Of a DNA stretch of 64,000 bases, positions 31,465-40,768 are shown piece by piece. Source of the DNA: an uncultured Pontibacter sp. (GTDB taxonomy: Bacteria > Bacteroidota > Bacteroidia > Cytophagales > Hymenobacteraceae); contig NZ_CANLZM010000005.1 in NCBI RefSeq assembly GCF_947495565.1, positions 1 through 64,000 on the forward strand, written 5' to 3'. The notes under the pieces are model-generated. The model saw nothing but the letters and a program-made list of their open reading frames with translations. It made no database searches and was not told the DNA's origin. The position numbers and the translations under genes are program-made. Position 1 is the first letter of the stretch, and each line of letters opens with the position of its first letter.

Positions 31465-33918
31465 TTAGTTGCCTCCGCCGCCCTTATCGCCGCCTCCGCT
31501 TTTCAGGTCGTCGTTTTTGATACCTCGTTTGGTGCGTTTAATATCTTCTTTCAACTTGCCGAATTTATACGTAAAGCCGATGTTGATGCGGCGGCGCTGA
31601 TAGCGAAACTCAGTGCGCTGGTCAAAGTTTTGGCCGCTCAAATCGCTGTACCCGGTAAAGTACTTTTCAAACGGACTCTGTACCGACAGGCTAATGCTGG
31701 CTTTTTCATGCTTCAGGAAGTCTTTGCTCACCGAGAAGCTGTTCCAGAACTGGCCGTTGGAACGGCCCTGCAGCAGCACGCGTGGCGCATAGTAGCCAGC
31801 ATTTATACTTGCACGCCAGTTTTTCTCGAAGCGGTAGCTGGCGTAGCTGTACATGTAGCCGCTAACGCCGCTGTTTTCCAGGTTTTTGCCAGCTATGTTG
31901 CCACTTAATTGGCTGTAAGAAAGCGATCCGTTTACACTGAGGGTAAGTTTCTCAAACAGTGTGGAGTTACCGTTAAGGGAGAGGGTTGTGGTGCTGTTTT
32001 GTCCAATGTTGCCATAGGTGGTGGTGCTCACCGAGTCTGCAGGGTTATAGGTAGTATAATTCTGGATGGCATTGTTTGTAAAAGTATGGGTAAGGGTGCT
32101 GTTCAGAGAGTTGCTGTTCTTAAACATGCTATGCCCTAAACTAAACACATGGCTGGTGGCCGCCTTCAGTTCCGGGTTACCAAACGAGATCGCTTTTTCG
32201 TTCTGGCGGTCTACGTAAGGGTTCAGGTACCATAAGCTTGGCCGCTCAATGCGCTGGGTGTACGATATCTTCAGGCTGGCCATGTTCTTCAGGGTGCGCG
32301 TCAGCGTCAGGCTCGGAATCAAGTTTAGGTAGTTCTGCTCCGCCACCGACCTGGAAGACTTAAAGTCAGCATCCACTATGGTCTTCTCCAGGCGTGTACC
32401 CGTTCGTATGCCCCATTTGTCGTAACGCAAGCTTACAGAAGTATAGGCAGCATAAATATCCTGGTTGTAATCAAACTCATTGCTGAGCTCTGGCACATCC
32501 TCAAAAGTGTTGGTCTCCGCGTTAAAGTTGCGGTAAAAGTAGTCGCTACCATTATCCCGAAGTATAGTTTTGGCGCCTACTTCCAGCGTATGCTTTTTTA
32601 TCGGGTGCACATAATCTACCTGCACAGTCTGCTCCACGGAGCTACCCTCATTCTGGGTGCGGGTATCCTGCGGGCCTGCGTAATTCAGAATTTCAGTGAA
32701 AGCAAGGTCGGTTTCGTCACGGTTAGTGTTGTCTCCTATTTTGTAGGATAGCGTGAGCAGCTGGTTCTTATCCCGTTTAAACGTATGCTGATAATCCAGC
32801 CCTGCCTCTATGCCGCCCCACAGGCCTAGTGTGTTTTGGTTGCGGTGAAACGCCTGCGTGCGGTTGCCTGCTGCATTCAGCTGCTCCACCGTCTGCAGGC
32901 CAAGCTGTTCCCAATCGCTTCCGTTTATGCTAAACTTGGCCGACAGCAGGTTGAGCGTGTCTAGCTCATAACTCATTTCGCTGTCTATGTAACTGAACTG
33001 GTTTTTGGAGTTTCCGCTGCTTAGCTGCAGCAGTTGGGTGCCCGTGAGTTTATCCAGCCGCTCAAAGGAAGAATTAAAAGTGGGGTTGGTAAACCTGTTT
33101 ACGCCGCCATAAGCCGAGATGCCAAACTTACCCACCTTTGCCTTTATGTTGGCAGAGGCAAAGCGGGCTTCCGGCGAGGCCTGGGTAAGGTGCACACTGC
33201 CGTTATAGCCGTTAGAAGGCTCGTTATGGGTAATCACGTTGATGATGCCGCCAATACCCTCGGCATCATACTTGGCAGGCGGGTCTGTAATTACTTCAAT
33301 ACGCTTAATTGTATTGGCTGGCATACTCCTGAACACGTCTTTAGGGTTGCGGGCAAAGAGGGTGGAGTTTTTGCCGTTCACCAGCACCCGGTAGTTGCTG
33401 CTGCCGTTCAGCTGTATGTTTTCGTCGGAGTCGAGGCTGAGCATAGGTACTTTCCGCAGCATATCTAGCGCAGTCAGGGTTTTGCTTTCAGGGTCAAACT
33501 CAACATTGTAGCTTATTTTGTCGATGTCCTGGGAGATGAGCATTTTCTCAGCAGTTACCTCCACCTCCTGCAGCTGTTTAGCTGAGCTGGCTATACTTAA
33601 TCTGCCCAGGTTTGCAGGTTTACCGGTTTCCAGAGCAGGTACCTCCACAGAAAAAGGCTTGTAACCCACATAGGTAAGTATGATTTTATAAGCAGCCAAC
33701 GGAAGGCCGTTAACCTCAAAGCTTCCGTCAGCTTGTGTAAAGGTGGTTTTGATGGCTTCATCTTTATCAGTAAGGCTTACCGCCACAGTTACATAGCTAA
33801 GCGGTGCTTGGTTGGCAGAGTCCACCACTATGCCTTTAATGGTGCCGTTGGCAGGGCTTTGGGCCCGGGAGAAGGAACAGAGCATCAGGCACAGGGCCAG
33901 CAGTAAGGTTTGTTTCAT
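31465..33918 (-). CDS. Outer-membrane beta-barrel receptor (TonB-dependent type) with CarboxypepD_reg domain
   Basis: 817 residues. Signal peptide at 1-19 (LLLALCLMLCSFSRAQ). Residues about 25-105 are a carboxypeptidase-regulatory-like domain (GTIKGIVVDSANQAPLSYV, VGYKPFSVEV). A plug domain follows (VPMLSLDSDENIQLNG, YRVLVNGKNSTLF, IKRIEVITDPPAKYDAEG) and then the outer_membrane_beta_b family barrel to about 785. The tail ends in a glycine-rich KSGGGDKGGGGN. No SusD partner or TonB box is obvious, so the ligand could be a peptide, siderophore or other small molecule. Single gene. Confidence 0.9.
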   Translation of the reverse strand: MKQTLLLALCLMLCSFSRAQSPANGTIKGIVVDSANQAPLSYVTVAVSLTDKDEAIKTTFTQADGSFEVNGLPLAAYKIILTYVGYKPFSVEVPALETGKPANLGRLSIASSAKQLQEVEVTAEKMLISQDIDKISYNVEFDPESKTLTALDMLRKVPMLSLDSDENIQLNGSSNYRVLVNGKNSTLFARNPKDVFRSMPANTIKRIEVITDPPAKYDAEGIGGIINVITHNEPSNGYNGSVHLTQASPEARFASANIKAKVGKFGISAYGGVNRFTNPTFNSSFERLDKLTGTQLLQLSSGNSKNQFSYIDSEMSYELDTLNLLSAKFSINGSDWEQLGLQTVEQLNAAGNRTQAFHRNQNTLGLWGGIEAGLDYQHTFKRDKNQLLTLSYKIGDNTNRDETDLAFTEILNYAGPQDTRTQNEGSSVEQTVQVDYVHPIKKHTLEVGAKTILRDNGSDYFYRNFNAETNTFEDVPELSNEFDYNQDIYAAYTSVSLRYDKWGIRTGTRLEKTIVDADFKSSRSVAEQNYLNLIPSLTLTRTLKNMASLKISYTQRIERPSLWYLNPYVDRQNEKAISFGNPELKAATSHVFSLGHSMFKNSNSLNSTLTHTFTNNAIQNYTTYNPADSVSTTTYGNIGQNSTTTLSLNGNSTLFEKLTLSVNGSLSYSQLSGNIAGKNLENSGVSGYMYSYASYRFEKNWRASINAGYYAPRVLLQGRSNGQFWNSFSVSKDFLKHEKASISLSVQSPFEKYFTGYSDLSGQNFDQRTEFRYQRRRINIGFTYKFGKLKEDIKRTKRGIKNDDLKSGGGDKGGGGN

Positions 33919-34197
33919 GTATAAGTTAGGTTAAAATGAGCACGCTGAAATCAACTGAAGGATAGGTTAACCTATTCTAAAACTTTTAAGTCCTCACTTC
34001 TCCTAAATACCTCAAGCCGCTACGCCGCCTATACTTGCCCTAAAAGTTTGTTTGTGGAAAGATAACGCAAAATCTCAGAAGTATAATATGCAAACTTAAC
34101 AATATTTATTAGATAAGTTCTATAACAGCAGGCGTAAGTGCAGAAATAAGGTATGGCATTACCATGCTGTAGCTGCTCCCGCTGTGCAACAGGCGCA
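33919..34197. other. Intergenic region upstream of the receptor gene
   Basis: Nothing coding. It should contain the receptor promoter on the minus strand; no clear TAnnTTTG was found (TAACTTAT close to the start is the nearest). AAGTATA heptamers occur at about 34031 and 34079. Confidence 0.4.
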
Positions 34198-34229
34198 AAA
34201 AAAGCCACCTGTAGTAGAGGTGGCTTTTA
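34198..34229. terminator. Terminator downstream of pncA
   Basis: Arms AAAGCCACCT/AGGTGGCTTT (34201-34210, 34218-34227) with A- and T-runs on both sides, so it works in either direction. Confidence 0.85.
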
Positions 34230-34255
34230 AATAATTGATTATTTATACTTTACAC

Positions 34256-34858
34256 TTAAGCATGGCTTTGTATAATCTGTGCGCCGCGCTCCCGAAGGTC
34301 GGCTTTGGCCTTATCAAAACCTTCTGCAGAAATGGCCCGCACCGCGTCTTCCAGGTAGTATACTTTAAAGCCTTCTGCCAACGCATCTTTAGCCGAAAAG
34401 TACACACAATAGTCAGCGGCAAGGCCTGCTAAGTATACTTCTGTTATGCCTTTGCTCCGAAGGTAACCCCCAAGCCCAGTACTCTTTCGGTGACCGTTGT
34501 CAAAAAAGCCGCTGTAGCTATCCACTTCCGGGTCGGTGCCTTTTCGGAAAATAGCCTCGATACGTTGCTGTTCCAACTCAACTGAAAACGCTGCGCCTGG
34601 CGTGCCCTGCACACAATGATCGGGCCACAGCACCTGCTCCAGCCCGTTTAGATCTGTCACCTCAAACACGTTTTTATCAGCGTGCTGCGAGGCAAAACTC
34701 TTGTGCTGCGGCGGGTGCCAGTCCTGGGTCGCCACTACTAGATCAAACTGCTGCTGTAACCTGTTCACAACCGGAATTATAGCATCGCCTTCTGGCACAG
34801 CCAGTGCGCCACCGGGCAAAAAATCATTCTGTATGTCTATCAGCAGTAGGGCACGCAT
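34256..34858 (-). CDS. pncA: Nicotinamidase/pyrazinamidase
   Basis: 200 residues, cysteine hydrolase converting nicotinamide to nicotinate in NAD recycling. The catalytic triad is Asp 8 (LLIDIQNDF), Lys 106 (FRKGTD) and Cys 151 (GLAADYCV). Metal ligands are in TQDWHPP (Asp 46, His 48) and the following loop. The cis-peptide AADYCV context is standard. The helicase gene ends two bases before this ATG on the same strand, so they form a two-gene operon. Confidence 0.95.
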   Translation of the reverse strand: MRALLLIDIQNDFLPGGALAVPEGDAIIPVVNRLQQQFDLVVATQDWHPPQHKSFASQHADKNVFEVTDLNGLEQVLWPDHCVQGTPGAAFSVELEQQRIEAIFRKGTDPEVDSYSGFFDNGHRKSTGLGGYLRSKGITEVYLAGLAADYCVYFSAKDALAEGFKVYYLEDAVRAISAEGFDKAKADLRERGAQIIQSHA

Positions 34859-34860
34859 CG

Positions 34861-36324
34861 CTATACTTGTGGTGTGGCAGGAGCGCTGCTGGCTGGGCTG
34901 CCACCTTGGTTGTTGCTGTTCTTGTTTCGGTTACGATTTCTGCTGCGGTTTTTATTTCCGTTGCCGCCTTCTTTCTGAACGGCAGCCTTAATAGGTCTGT
35001 CGCTGCCCTCTTGCTTTGGCTGGCCTTCTGGGCGCGGAGCTGCATTTGCATCAGGCTTTGGCCCTCTATGGTGCTTGCTTTTGTTTCTGCTTCCTTTGCT
35101 GCCTTGTCCGGGTTTATTGCCTGTACGGCTGCGGTGGCTGCCGCCGTCCCTGCGTGTAGGGTCAAAAGCCGGTCCAGGACCAAAGTCTTCCGGAAGCGGC
35201 AGTTTCGGAAGTTCGCGCTCAATCAGGCGCTCCACTTTCTGTACCCGGAACATGTCTTTCTCGTTTACAAATGTTATGGCCATGCCCGTAGAAGCAGCAC
35301 GAGCCGTTCGGCCTACGCGGTGCACGTAGTCTTCGGCATCCTGCGGCATATCGAAGTTTACCACGTGGCTCAGGCTGTCAATGTCAATGCCTCTGGAGAG
35401 GATGTCTGTCGCTACTACAATCTGGTATTGCTTGTTTTTAAAGCCTTGCAGCGCCTTCTCGCGTTCATCCTGAGTCATGTCAGACGAGATGCCCTCTGCT
35501 GTAAAGTTCATCTTCTTTAGAGAGCGCACAATCGGCGAAACATTGGATTTGCGGGAGGTAAAGATGATCATGCTCTGCACGTCCAACTCACGGAGCAGGT
35601 GCTCCAGTAAAGGCAGTTTCTGGTTATCGAAAGTCAGGTAAAGGCGTTGGTCTATACCTTCGGCAGGCTTCGAAATAGCCAGGTTCACCTCGGCAGGCTG
35701 CTGCAGAATCTGCTGGGCCAAGTCCCGGATTTTACGTGGCATGGTGGCTGAGAACAAAAGTGTCTGGCGCTGCTTCGGCAGTTGGCTGATGATCTTGATC
35801 AGATCATCCATGAAGCCCATGTCTAGCATCTTGTCTGCCTCGTCTAGCACCAGGTGGTTTAATTGGTCCAGCTTAACATAACCCATGGCCATGTGCGAGA
35901 GCAGGCGGCCCGGAGTGGCTATAATAATGTCGGCACCTGTGGTGAGCGCACGTTTCTGCTGCTCCCAGTCATCTCCTTTGTTACCGCCGTAAATGGCAAT
36001 GGAGCTAACGGAGGCGAAGTAGCCAAAGCCCTCTACCTGCTCGTCAATCTGCTTGGCCAGTTCGCGGGTTGGCACTAGTATAAGTGTGCTGGTGTGCTCG
36101 TACCCTTCATGCGAAATACGATCGATGAGCGGCAGCAGGTAAGCTGCGGTTTTTCCTGTGCCGGTTTGTGCGCAGGCAATCAGGTCCTTTTGCTCAAGAA
36201 TAAGCGGGATAGCCTGCTGCTGTACGGGGGTAGGGTTGTTATAGCCCATAGAGTTGATACCCGTCAGTACATCCTCGTGTAGGTTAAAAGAATGGAAGTC
36301 CACTGTGTTATTGTTTTGTGTCAT
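34861..36324 (-). CDS. DEAD-box RNA helicase, RhlE-like
   Basis: 487 residues from the ATG at 36324 (MTQNNNTVDFHSFN); a longer in-frame start at 36348 lies beyond the likely 5' end. Motifs: Q motif, AQTGTGKTAA (Walker A), PTRELA, VLDEADKML (DEAD), SAT, VATDILSRGIDID and YVHRVGRTARA. The C-terminal 110 residues are basic and low-complexity (Arg, Asn, Lys, Gly, Pro), an RNA-binding tail. It probably remodels rRNA or mRNA, often under cold stress. Followed by pncA in the same transcript. Confidence 0.93.
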   Translation of the reverse strand: MTQNNNTVDFHSFNLHEDVLTGINSMGYNNPTPVQQQAIPLILEQKDLIACAQTGTGKTAAYLLPLIDRISHEGYEHTSTLILVPTRELAKQIDEQVEGFGYFASVSSIAIYGGNKGDDWEQQKRALTTGADIIIATPGRLLSHMAMGYVKLDQLNHLVLDEADKMLDMGFMDDLIKIISQLPKQRQTLLFSATMPRKIRDLAQQILQQPAEVNLAISKPAEGIDQRLYLTFDNQKLPLLEHLLRELDVQSMIIFTSRKSNVSPIVRSLKKMNFTAEGISSDMTQDEREKALQGFKNKQYQIVVATDILSRGIDIDSLSHVVNFDMPQDAEDYVHRVGRTARAASTGMAITFVNEKDMFRVQKVERLIERELPKLPLPEDFGPGPAFDPTRRDGGSHRSRTGNKPGQGSKGSRNKSKHHRGPKPDANAAPRPEGQPKQEGSDRPIKAAVQKEGGNGNKNRSRNRNRNKNSNNQGGSPASSAPATPQV

Positions 36325-36375
36325 ACATGGCGGCCATCTTTTATCCATCAGCCGCTTTTCTCAGTAAAGATACTA

Positions 36376-36383
36376 CAAATATA
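36376..36383 (-). promoter_or_regulatory. -7 box TATATTTG of the helicase-pncA operon
   Basis: Exact TAnnTTTG on the minus strand, 51 bases before the ATG at 36324. Confidence 0.5.
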
Positions 36384-36708
36384 GCTACTAAAAATATATG
36401 GGTTTTTTCAAATATTTTTTTGAATAATGTTGGTGTTGGTCATTGATATGTATTATGTTTGTAAAAAATTGGACAAGGAAGAGTTGTTGTTGATGTGGCA
36501 GAATTTGAATAGTTCAATTCTGTGGTTAGAGTGTTTGTGTTAAAAATTAGTTTACTGGCCTTAAAAGCAAATTAGAATATCTATATATCTTAATCTTTGT
36601 TAATAAAGTTATAGTTTGTTGAAACATTGACGGATAGATGGCGTAAACCTCTTTTAAATAGCAGAAATCATAACATCTAAAAAAATATATATTAACTCCT
36701 ATATAGTC
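36384..36708. other. AT-rich intergenic region
   Basis: Strikingly AT-rich compared with the neighbourhood and without an ORF. It must hold the promoter of the small membrane peptide and could give rise to a non-coding leader. I see no known RNA structure. Confidence 0.4.
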
Positions 36709-36795
36709 ATGAAAAAAGTTGTACAAGAGTCACCTAACTTCTTCTTATTGGTAGGCCTTAATATTGTAAATGCCATCTTTATGCTGCTGGTTTAG
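36709..36795 (+). CDS. 28-residue single-helix membrane peptide
   Basis: ATG at 36709, stop TAG at 36793-36795. The peptide begins MKKVVQESPNFFLLVGL and continues N-I-V-N-A-I-F-M-L-L-V: two lysines, a short polar stretch and one continuous hydrophobic helix (about residues 11-28) reaching the C-terminus. It has its own strong terminator 31 bases later. The composition is typical of small bacterial membrane proteins, not of random sequence. It could also be a type I toxin, but I see no antisense RNA or repeat. No homologue known to me. Confidence 0.55.
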   Translation: MKKVVQESPNFFLLVGLNIVNAIFMLLV

Positions 36796-36825
36796 CCTTA
36801 GCATTATAGATGTTACCATATTATT

Positions 36826-36863
36826 AAAAAGAGCGGCCTCGCGAAAGCGGGGCCGCTCTTTTT
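36826..36863 (+). terminator. Strong terminator with GAAA tetraloop
   Basis: About 17-bp stem (36826-36842 with 36847-36863, one G-U) closed by GAAA and ending in a T-run. Terminates the small-peptide transcript. Confidence 0.92.
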
Positions 36864-36951
36864 ATGCCTTTCAGATAAATTTTTTTTAATTTGTTCAGAG
36901 GGTTAAAACCTTCAGACTCATCAAAGAGAAAGAACAAAGTATAACTAGCAC

Positions 36952-37707
36952 ATGGCAGGACATAACAAATGGTCGCAGATAAAGCGTAAGAAAGGAGCCC
37001 TGGATGCCAAACGCTCTAAAATATTTACCAAGCTAATTAAAGAGATTACGGTAGCTGTAAAAATAGGTGGTGCCGACCCCGATGCTAACCCGCGGCTGCG
37101 CCTTGCCATACAGCTGAGCAAATCCGCCAACATGCCAAAAGAAAATATAGAGCGGGCCGTAAAAAAAGGAGAGGGAAATGATGCCGGCGACTATACCGAG
37201 GTAAACTATGAGGGATACGGCCCAAGCGGCGTGGCAGTTTTTGCGGAGTGCCTGACAGATAATATTAACCGCACCGTCCAAAACCTGCGCACCCTGTTTA
37301 ACAAGAGCGGAGGCAGCCTGGGCACCAGCGGCTCAGTAGAGTACCTCTTCGACCGTAAAGGTATTTTTGTTGCTAAATTAAATCCTGAGGAGCCGGTTAA
37401 AGAAGATGAGCTGCTGCTGGAACTGGCAGATGGAGGAGCGGAAGAAGTAGAATTTGAGGATGGCTACCTCACCATCTACAGCGCCATGGAAGATTTTGGG
37501 GCTATGCAGAAGAAAGCAGAGGAGTTGCACCTGGACCTGGAGAGTGCCGAACTGCAGCGCCTGCCCCAGACAACTGTAAAAGTAGAAGACCCGGAGGCGG
37601 TGAAAAAAATACTCAAGCTGATTGACGCGCTGGAAGACGATGATGATGTGCAGCAAGTATACCATAACCTGGAGCTGAGCGGGGAAGTTCTGGCAGAGCT
37701 CGGGTAA
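36952..37707 (+). CDS. YebC/PmpR family protein
   Basis: 251 residues, normal length. The hallmark N-terminus MAGHNKWSQIKRKKGALDAKR is followed by KIGGADPDANPRLR, NMPKENIERAVKKG and EGYGPSGVAV. Members were named as transcription regulators; recent work on the family points to a role in helping ribosomes through difficult sequences, including proline stretches. Single gene with its own terminator. Confidence 0.95.
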   Translation: MAGHNKWSQIKRKKGALDAKRSKIFTKLIKEITVAVKIGGADPDANPRLRLAIQLSKSANMPKENIERAVKKGEGNDAGDYTEVNYEGYGPSGVAVFAECLTDNINRTVQNLRTLFNKSGGSLGTSGSVEYLFDRKGIFVAKLNPEEPVKEDELLLELADGGAEEVEFEDGYLTIYSAMEDFGAMQKKAEELHLDLESAELQRLPQTTVKVEDPEAVKKILKLIDALEDDDDVQQVYHNLELSGEVLAELG

Positions 37708-37730
37708 GAAATAAAATAAAGTATAAACTG

Positions 37731-37757
37731 GCCGCTGACTTTAGTTGGCGGCTTTTT
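37731..37757 (+). terminator. Terminator of the yebC-like gene
   Basis: Nine-pair stem GCCGCTGAC/GTTGGCGGC (two G-U pairs in RNA) followed by TTTTTA. Confidence 0.85.
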
Positions 37758-37782
37758 ATTTTTAATCAACGCAATGTAGTAC

Positions 37783-38898
37783 ATGATACAGCCGATATTT
37801 AAAGACATGCTGGTGCTGGAGCTAGCTAGTGTGCTGGCCGGGCCAAGCGTGGGGCAGTTTTTTGCAGAGTTGGGAGCGCGCGTGCTGAAGGTGGAGAATG
37901 CTGCCTCAGGTGGCGACGTTACCCGCAGCTGGAAGTTAAAGTCTGAGCCAGCAGATACTGACACACCCGCCTACTTTTGCGCAGCCAACTGGGGCAAATC
38001 CTCCCTGAGCCTCAACCTTACAGATCCGGAGCAGTTGCAGCAGCTGTATACTTTGGTAAAGGAGGCCGATGTAGTTATAGCCAGCTACAAACCCGGCGAT
38101 GCCGAAAAGCTTAAGGTAAATTATGAGGCGCTGTTAAGTATAAATTCAAGGCTGATTTATGGGCATATCACCGGATATGGCCCGGAAGACGGGCGGGCCG
38201 GCTACGATGCGGTGGTGCAGGCGGAGAGCGGCTTTATGTACCTGAACGGAGAACAGGGCGGCCCGCCGGTAAAAATGCCTGTCGCCCTTATGGATATTTT
38301 AACTGCGCACCAACTGAAGCAGGGCTTACTGGTAGCGCTGTTGCAGCGGGAGCGAACTGGCCAGGGGCAGTTGGTACAGGTGTCGCTGCTGCAGGCTGCG
38401 GTTTCGGCCTTGGCTAACCAGGCTACCAATTACCTGGTGGCGGGGCAGGAGCCACAGCGGATGGGTTCAGAGCATCCCAATATTGTGCCATATGGCGCTG
38501 TTTATACTTGTAAATGCAGCAAGCAGCTGGTGCTGGCTATCGGCGACGACAGGCAATTCAGAAAACTATGCGCCATACTAAAGGCGGAAAGTATGGCTGA
38601 GGATCCGAAGTTTAAAACCAATTACGAACGGGTGCAGCACCGCCAAGAGGTAAACGAAAGGTTACGGCAACTTGTAGCGCAACAGGATCGGGAGGTTTTG
38701 TTGAAACTGCTTCAGGAGCAGCATGTGCCGGCTGGCGCAGTGCATGCTATACCTGAGGTGTTTGAGCTGCCACAGGCGCAGCAGATGCTGTTGCAATACC
38801 CTGGCGCAAAACCCGGGCTCCGGCAGGTGGCTTTTAAAATGCAGGGGCAGGAGGTACTTACGTTAATCCCACCTCCAAAGTATAACGCTGATTCATAA
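37783..38898 (+). CDS. CaiB/BaiF (class III) CoA-transferase
   Basis: 371 residues. Class III CoA-transferases pass CoA between carboxylic acids through an aspartyl-CoA anhydride; the catalytic Asp is Asp 142 in GRAGYDAVVQAESG. Other landmarks: VLELASVLAGPSVGQ at the N-terminus, GARVLKVE, NLTDPEQ and PVALMDILTAHQ. Substrate unknown; no neighbouring acyl-CoA genes give a hint. Family certain. Confidence 0.92.
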   Translation: MIQPIFKDMLVLELASVLAGPSVGQFFAELGARVLKVENAASGGDVTRSWKLKSEPADTDTPAYFCAANWGKSSLSLNLTDPEQLQQLYTLVKEADVVIASYKPGDAEKLKVNYEALLSINSRLIYGHITGYGPEDGRAGYDAVVQAESGFMYLNGEQGGPPVKMPVALMDILTAHQLKQGLLVALLQRERTGQGQLVQVSLLQAAVSALANQATNYLVAGQEPQRMGSEHPNIVPYGAVYTCKCSKQLVLAIGDDRQFRKLCAILKAESMAEDPKFKTNYERVQHRQEVNERLRQLVAQQDREVLLKLLQEQHVPAGAVHAIPEVFELPQAQQMLLQYPGAKPGLRQVAFKMQGQEVLTLIPPPKYNADS

Positions 38899-38960
38899 TT
38901 TGTTATGCGCTGAAGTATAGTCTGTATCTACAGTTTAAAGTTTGTGAGGATTTTAGTCTG

Positions 38961-39719
38961 ATGCCTCATAAATTAAACAAAGTGGCAACAAGTGCGGTAA
39001 AACCTAAATCTGACATACCTCAACGGCGTAAAAAAACTATGGAAGATAGATTAAACGATATAATTAACGGCCTGCACCATAAGTCTAAAACCAAGCAGGC
39101 AATTTACCGGAACACCAAAAAATCCTTTGAGCGGTTAAAAGAGATCTCACAGGAATTGGTGGCAGAACTGACCGAGCGGGTAACGGAGCAGGATGCCGAT
39201 GTTATTATAGAGTATCGGCCAATCGGTGAGCACGAGTTCCAGATAAAGTTCTCAGGCGATCTGCTTGTGTTTGTGATGCACACCAACATCATCACCTTCC
39301 CGGATGACTACGAAATTATGCGAAACGAATATGTGGACGAGGATTTCAGAAGAAGGTTTTTTGGGCACATTATGGCGTATAATTTTATGGCTGATACTAT
39401 TAAGTATAATCGCCTCGACGACCCAGGCTATCTGATCGGCCGCATGCTCATCAATATTGAAAACCACTACTGCATTGAGGGGGTTAAACAGCTCGACCTG
39501 CCACCGGACAAAATCAGTAATATAGCTGAGAATGTCTTGAGCGATAAAGTGCTGCGCATTATAGTGGAAAGCGCCATGGTGGCAGCTGTTAACAATGACC
39601 TGATGGGGCAGGATGTAAGTGATATTGAACGCATTACCCTGAAGCAGAAGCTGGAGAATATGCACCTGACAAAACCACGCAAGCTGGGTTTCCAGATCAG
39701 CCACGAACTGACGCACTAA
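38961..39719 (+). CDS. Conserved Bacteroidota protein of unknown function
   Basis: 252 residues from ATG 38961; an internal ATG at 39039 (MEDRLNDIINGL) may be the true start, giving 226. No signal peptide or membrane helix. Sequence is mixed alpha/beta with a predicted helical first 60 residues, a strand pair (IIEYRPIGEHEFQIKF), and a helical C-terminus ending in SHELTH. I do not recognise a domain. It is single, with its own terminator. Confidence 0.7.
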   Translation: MPHKLNKVATSAVKPKSDIPQRRKKTMEDRLNDIINGLHHKSKTKQAIYRNTKKSFERLKEISQELVAELTERVTEQDADVIIEYRPIGEHEFQIKFSGDLLVFVMHTNIITFPDDYEIMRNEYVDEDFRRRFFGHIMAYNFMADTIKYNRLDDPGYLIGRMLINIENHYCIEGVKQLDLPPDKISNIAENVLSDKVLRIIVESAMVAAVNNDLMGQDVSDIERITLKQKLENMHLTKPRKLGFQISHELTH

Positions 39720-39731
39720 CTTTGCTATAAC

Positions 39732-39764
39732 AAAAACGGCCCGGGCAACACCCGGGCCGTTTTT
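39732..39764 (+). terminator. Intrinsic terminator after the hypothetical gene
   Basis: Perfect 14-bp arms (39732-39745, 39751-39764), 5-base loop, T-run. Confidence 0.95.
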
Positions 39765-39889
39765 TCGTCAATCTTTAAACTAAAACTTTTTTAATCAGAA
39801 ACTGTGGGAATTGCCCGCTCCTAAGCTCATACTTTAGCTGAGCCTGCATAAGGTTGGACTTTTCTCAAATTTCTTCTTTCCAATACCGT

Positions 39890-40633
39890 TTATTCTGTCG
39901 CTACAGGTTCTTCCCGCAGCTTAAGTATGGCTTCTTCTATCTGTGGCAGGCTTTTCAGGAGCTGCTCATAGCTTTCTATGCAGAAGTACTGGCTCTGAAA
40001 GGTTTCTTTAATATAACCTGTATCCAGGATGTGCTGCACATCAAAATCATGCTTTACACTCTCCTCAGACACAGACAGGTTGCTCTCGCCTACAGACGAA
40101 AGTATGCCTGCGCCGTAAATGCGTGCCTCGGCGCCCGGCTTCCTGAACAGGCCAAACTCAATAGTATACCAGTAGATGCGCGTCAGGCGGTCCACAATGT
40201 CCGGGCGGTCTACGTGCTGCAGCGCCATAGCCGATAATTTTGCCAGGAACTCGCAGTAAACCGGTATGGTGAGCAGCGGCACGTGCCCGAAAACATCATG
40301 GAACATGTCAGGCTCCTCTAGGTAATCCAATTGGTCCATGCTTCGGATCCACACGGTAGCCGGGAATTTCTTCTCCGCTATCAGGCCGAAAAATAGGGCA
40401 TCGTCTACAATGCCGGGGGCTGCTACTACTTCAAACCCGGTCAAAGGCTTCAGGCGTTTATTTACTTCCTCAAAATTCGGAATGCGATCTGGCTGAAAAT
40501 TCACCAGCTTAAGTCCCTCAAAAAACTCGGGTACGGCTTTAGCCGGAAGGTTTTCTATCTGGCGCTGGAACAGGATGGCCCAAACGTTATGGTTTTCTTC
40601 GGTGTAGGTGCTGTAGTTCTGTGTCAGGTTCAT
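39890..40633 (-). CDS. phhA: Phenylalanine 4-hydroxylase
   Basis: 247 residues from the ATG at 40633; a longer reading extends into the attenuator stem and is rejected. Non-haem iron ligands are His 112 and His 117 (MFHDVFGHVPLL) and Glu 159 (WYTIEFGLF), the facial triad of aromatic amino acid hydroxylases. It converts Phe to Tyr with tetrahydropterin and oxygen; no pterin dehydratase gene is in the window. The gene lies behind a leader ORF packed with Tyr codons and a hairpin, which points to tyrosine supply rather than phenylalanine breakdown as its main job. Confidence 0.95.
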   Translation of the reverse strand: MNLTQNYSTYTEENHNVWAILFQRQIENLPAKAVPEFFEGLKLVNFQPDRIPNFEEVNKRLKPLTGFEVVAAPGIVDDALFFGLIAEKKFPATVWIRSMDQLDYLEEPDMFHDVFGHVPLLTIPVYCEFLAKLSAMALQHVDRPDIVDRLTRIYWYTIEFGLFRKPGAEARIYGAGILSSVGESNLSVSEESVKHDFDVQHILDTGYIKETFQSQYFCIESYEQLLKSLPQIEEAILKLREEPVATE

Positions 40634-40669
40634 GTCTCTTATGGTTGATGTTTTGGAATAGGTACAAAA

Positions 40670-40700
40670 AGAAAAAAGCAGAGGCTTGAGCCGCTGCTTT
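40670..40700 (-). terminator. Attenuator hairpin upstream of phhA
   Basis: On the minus strand, AAAGCAG pairs with CTGCTTT (7 bp), a single mismatch, then GGC/GCC closed by TCAA, followed by TTTTTTC-type T-run. It ends about 40 bases before the phhA ATG and follows the Tyr leader stop by about 70 bases, so it acts inside the 5' leader. Confidence 0.8.
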
Positions 40701-40768
40701 GGCAGGTTCACCGTTGGAGTGCCTTGCTGGGGTTGCTCCTTATCTAAAAATCTGAGTTGGTGGTTGCC

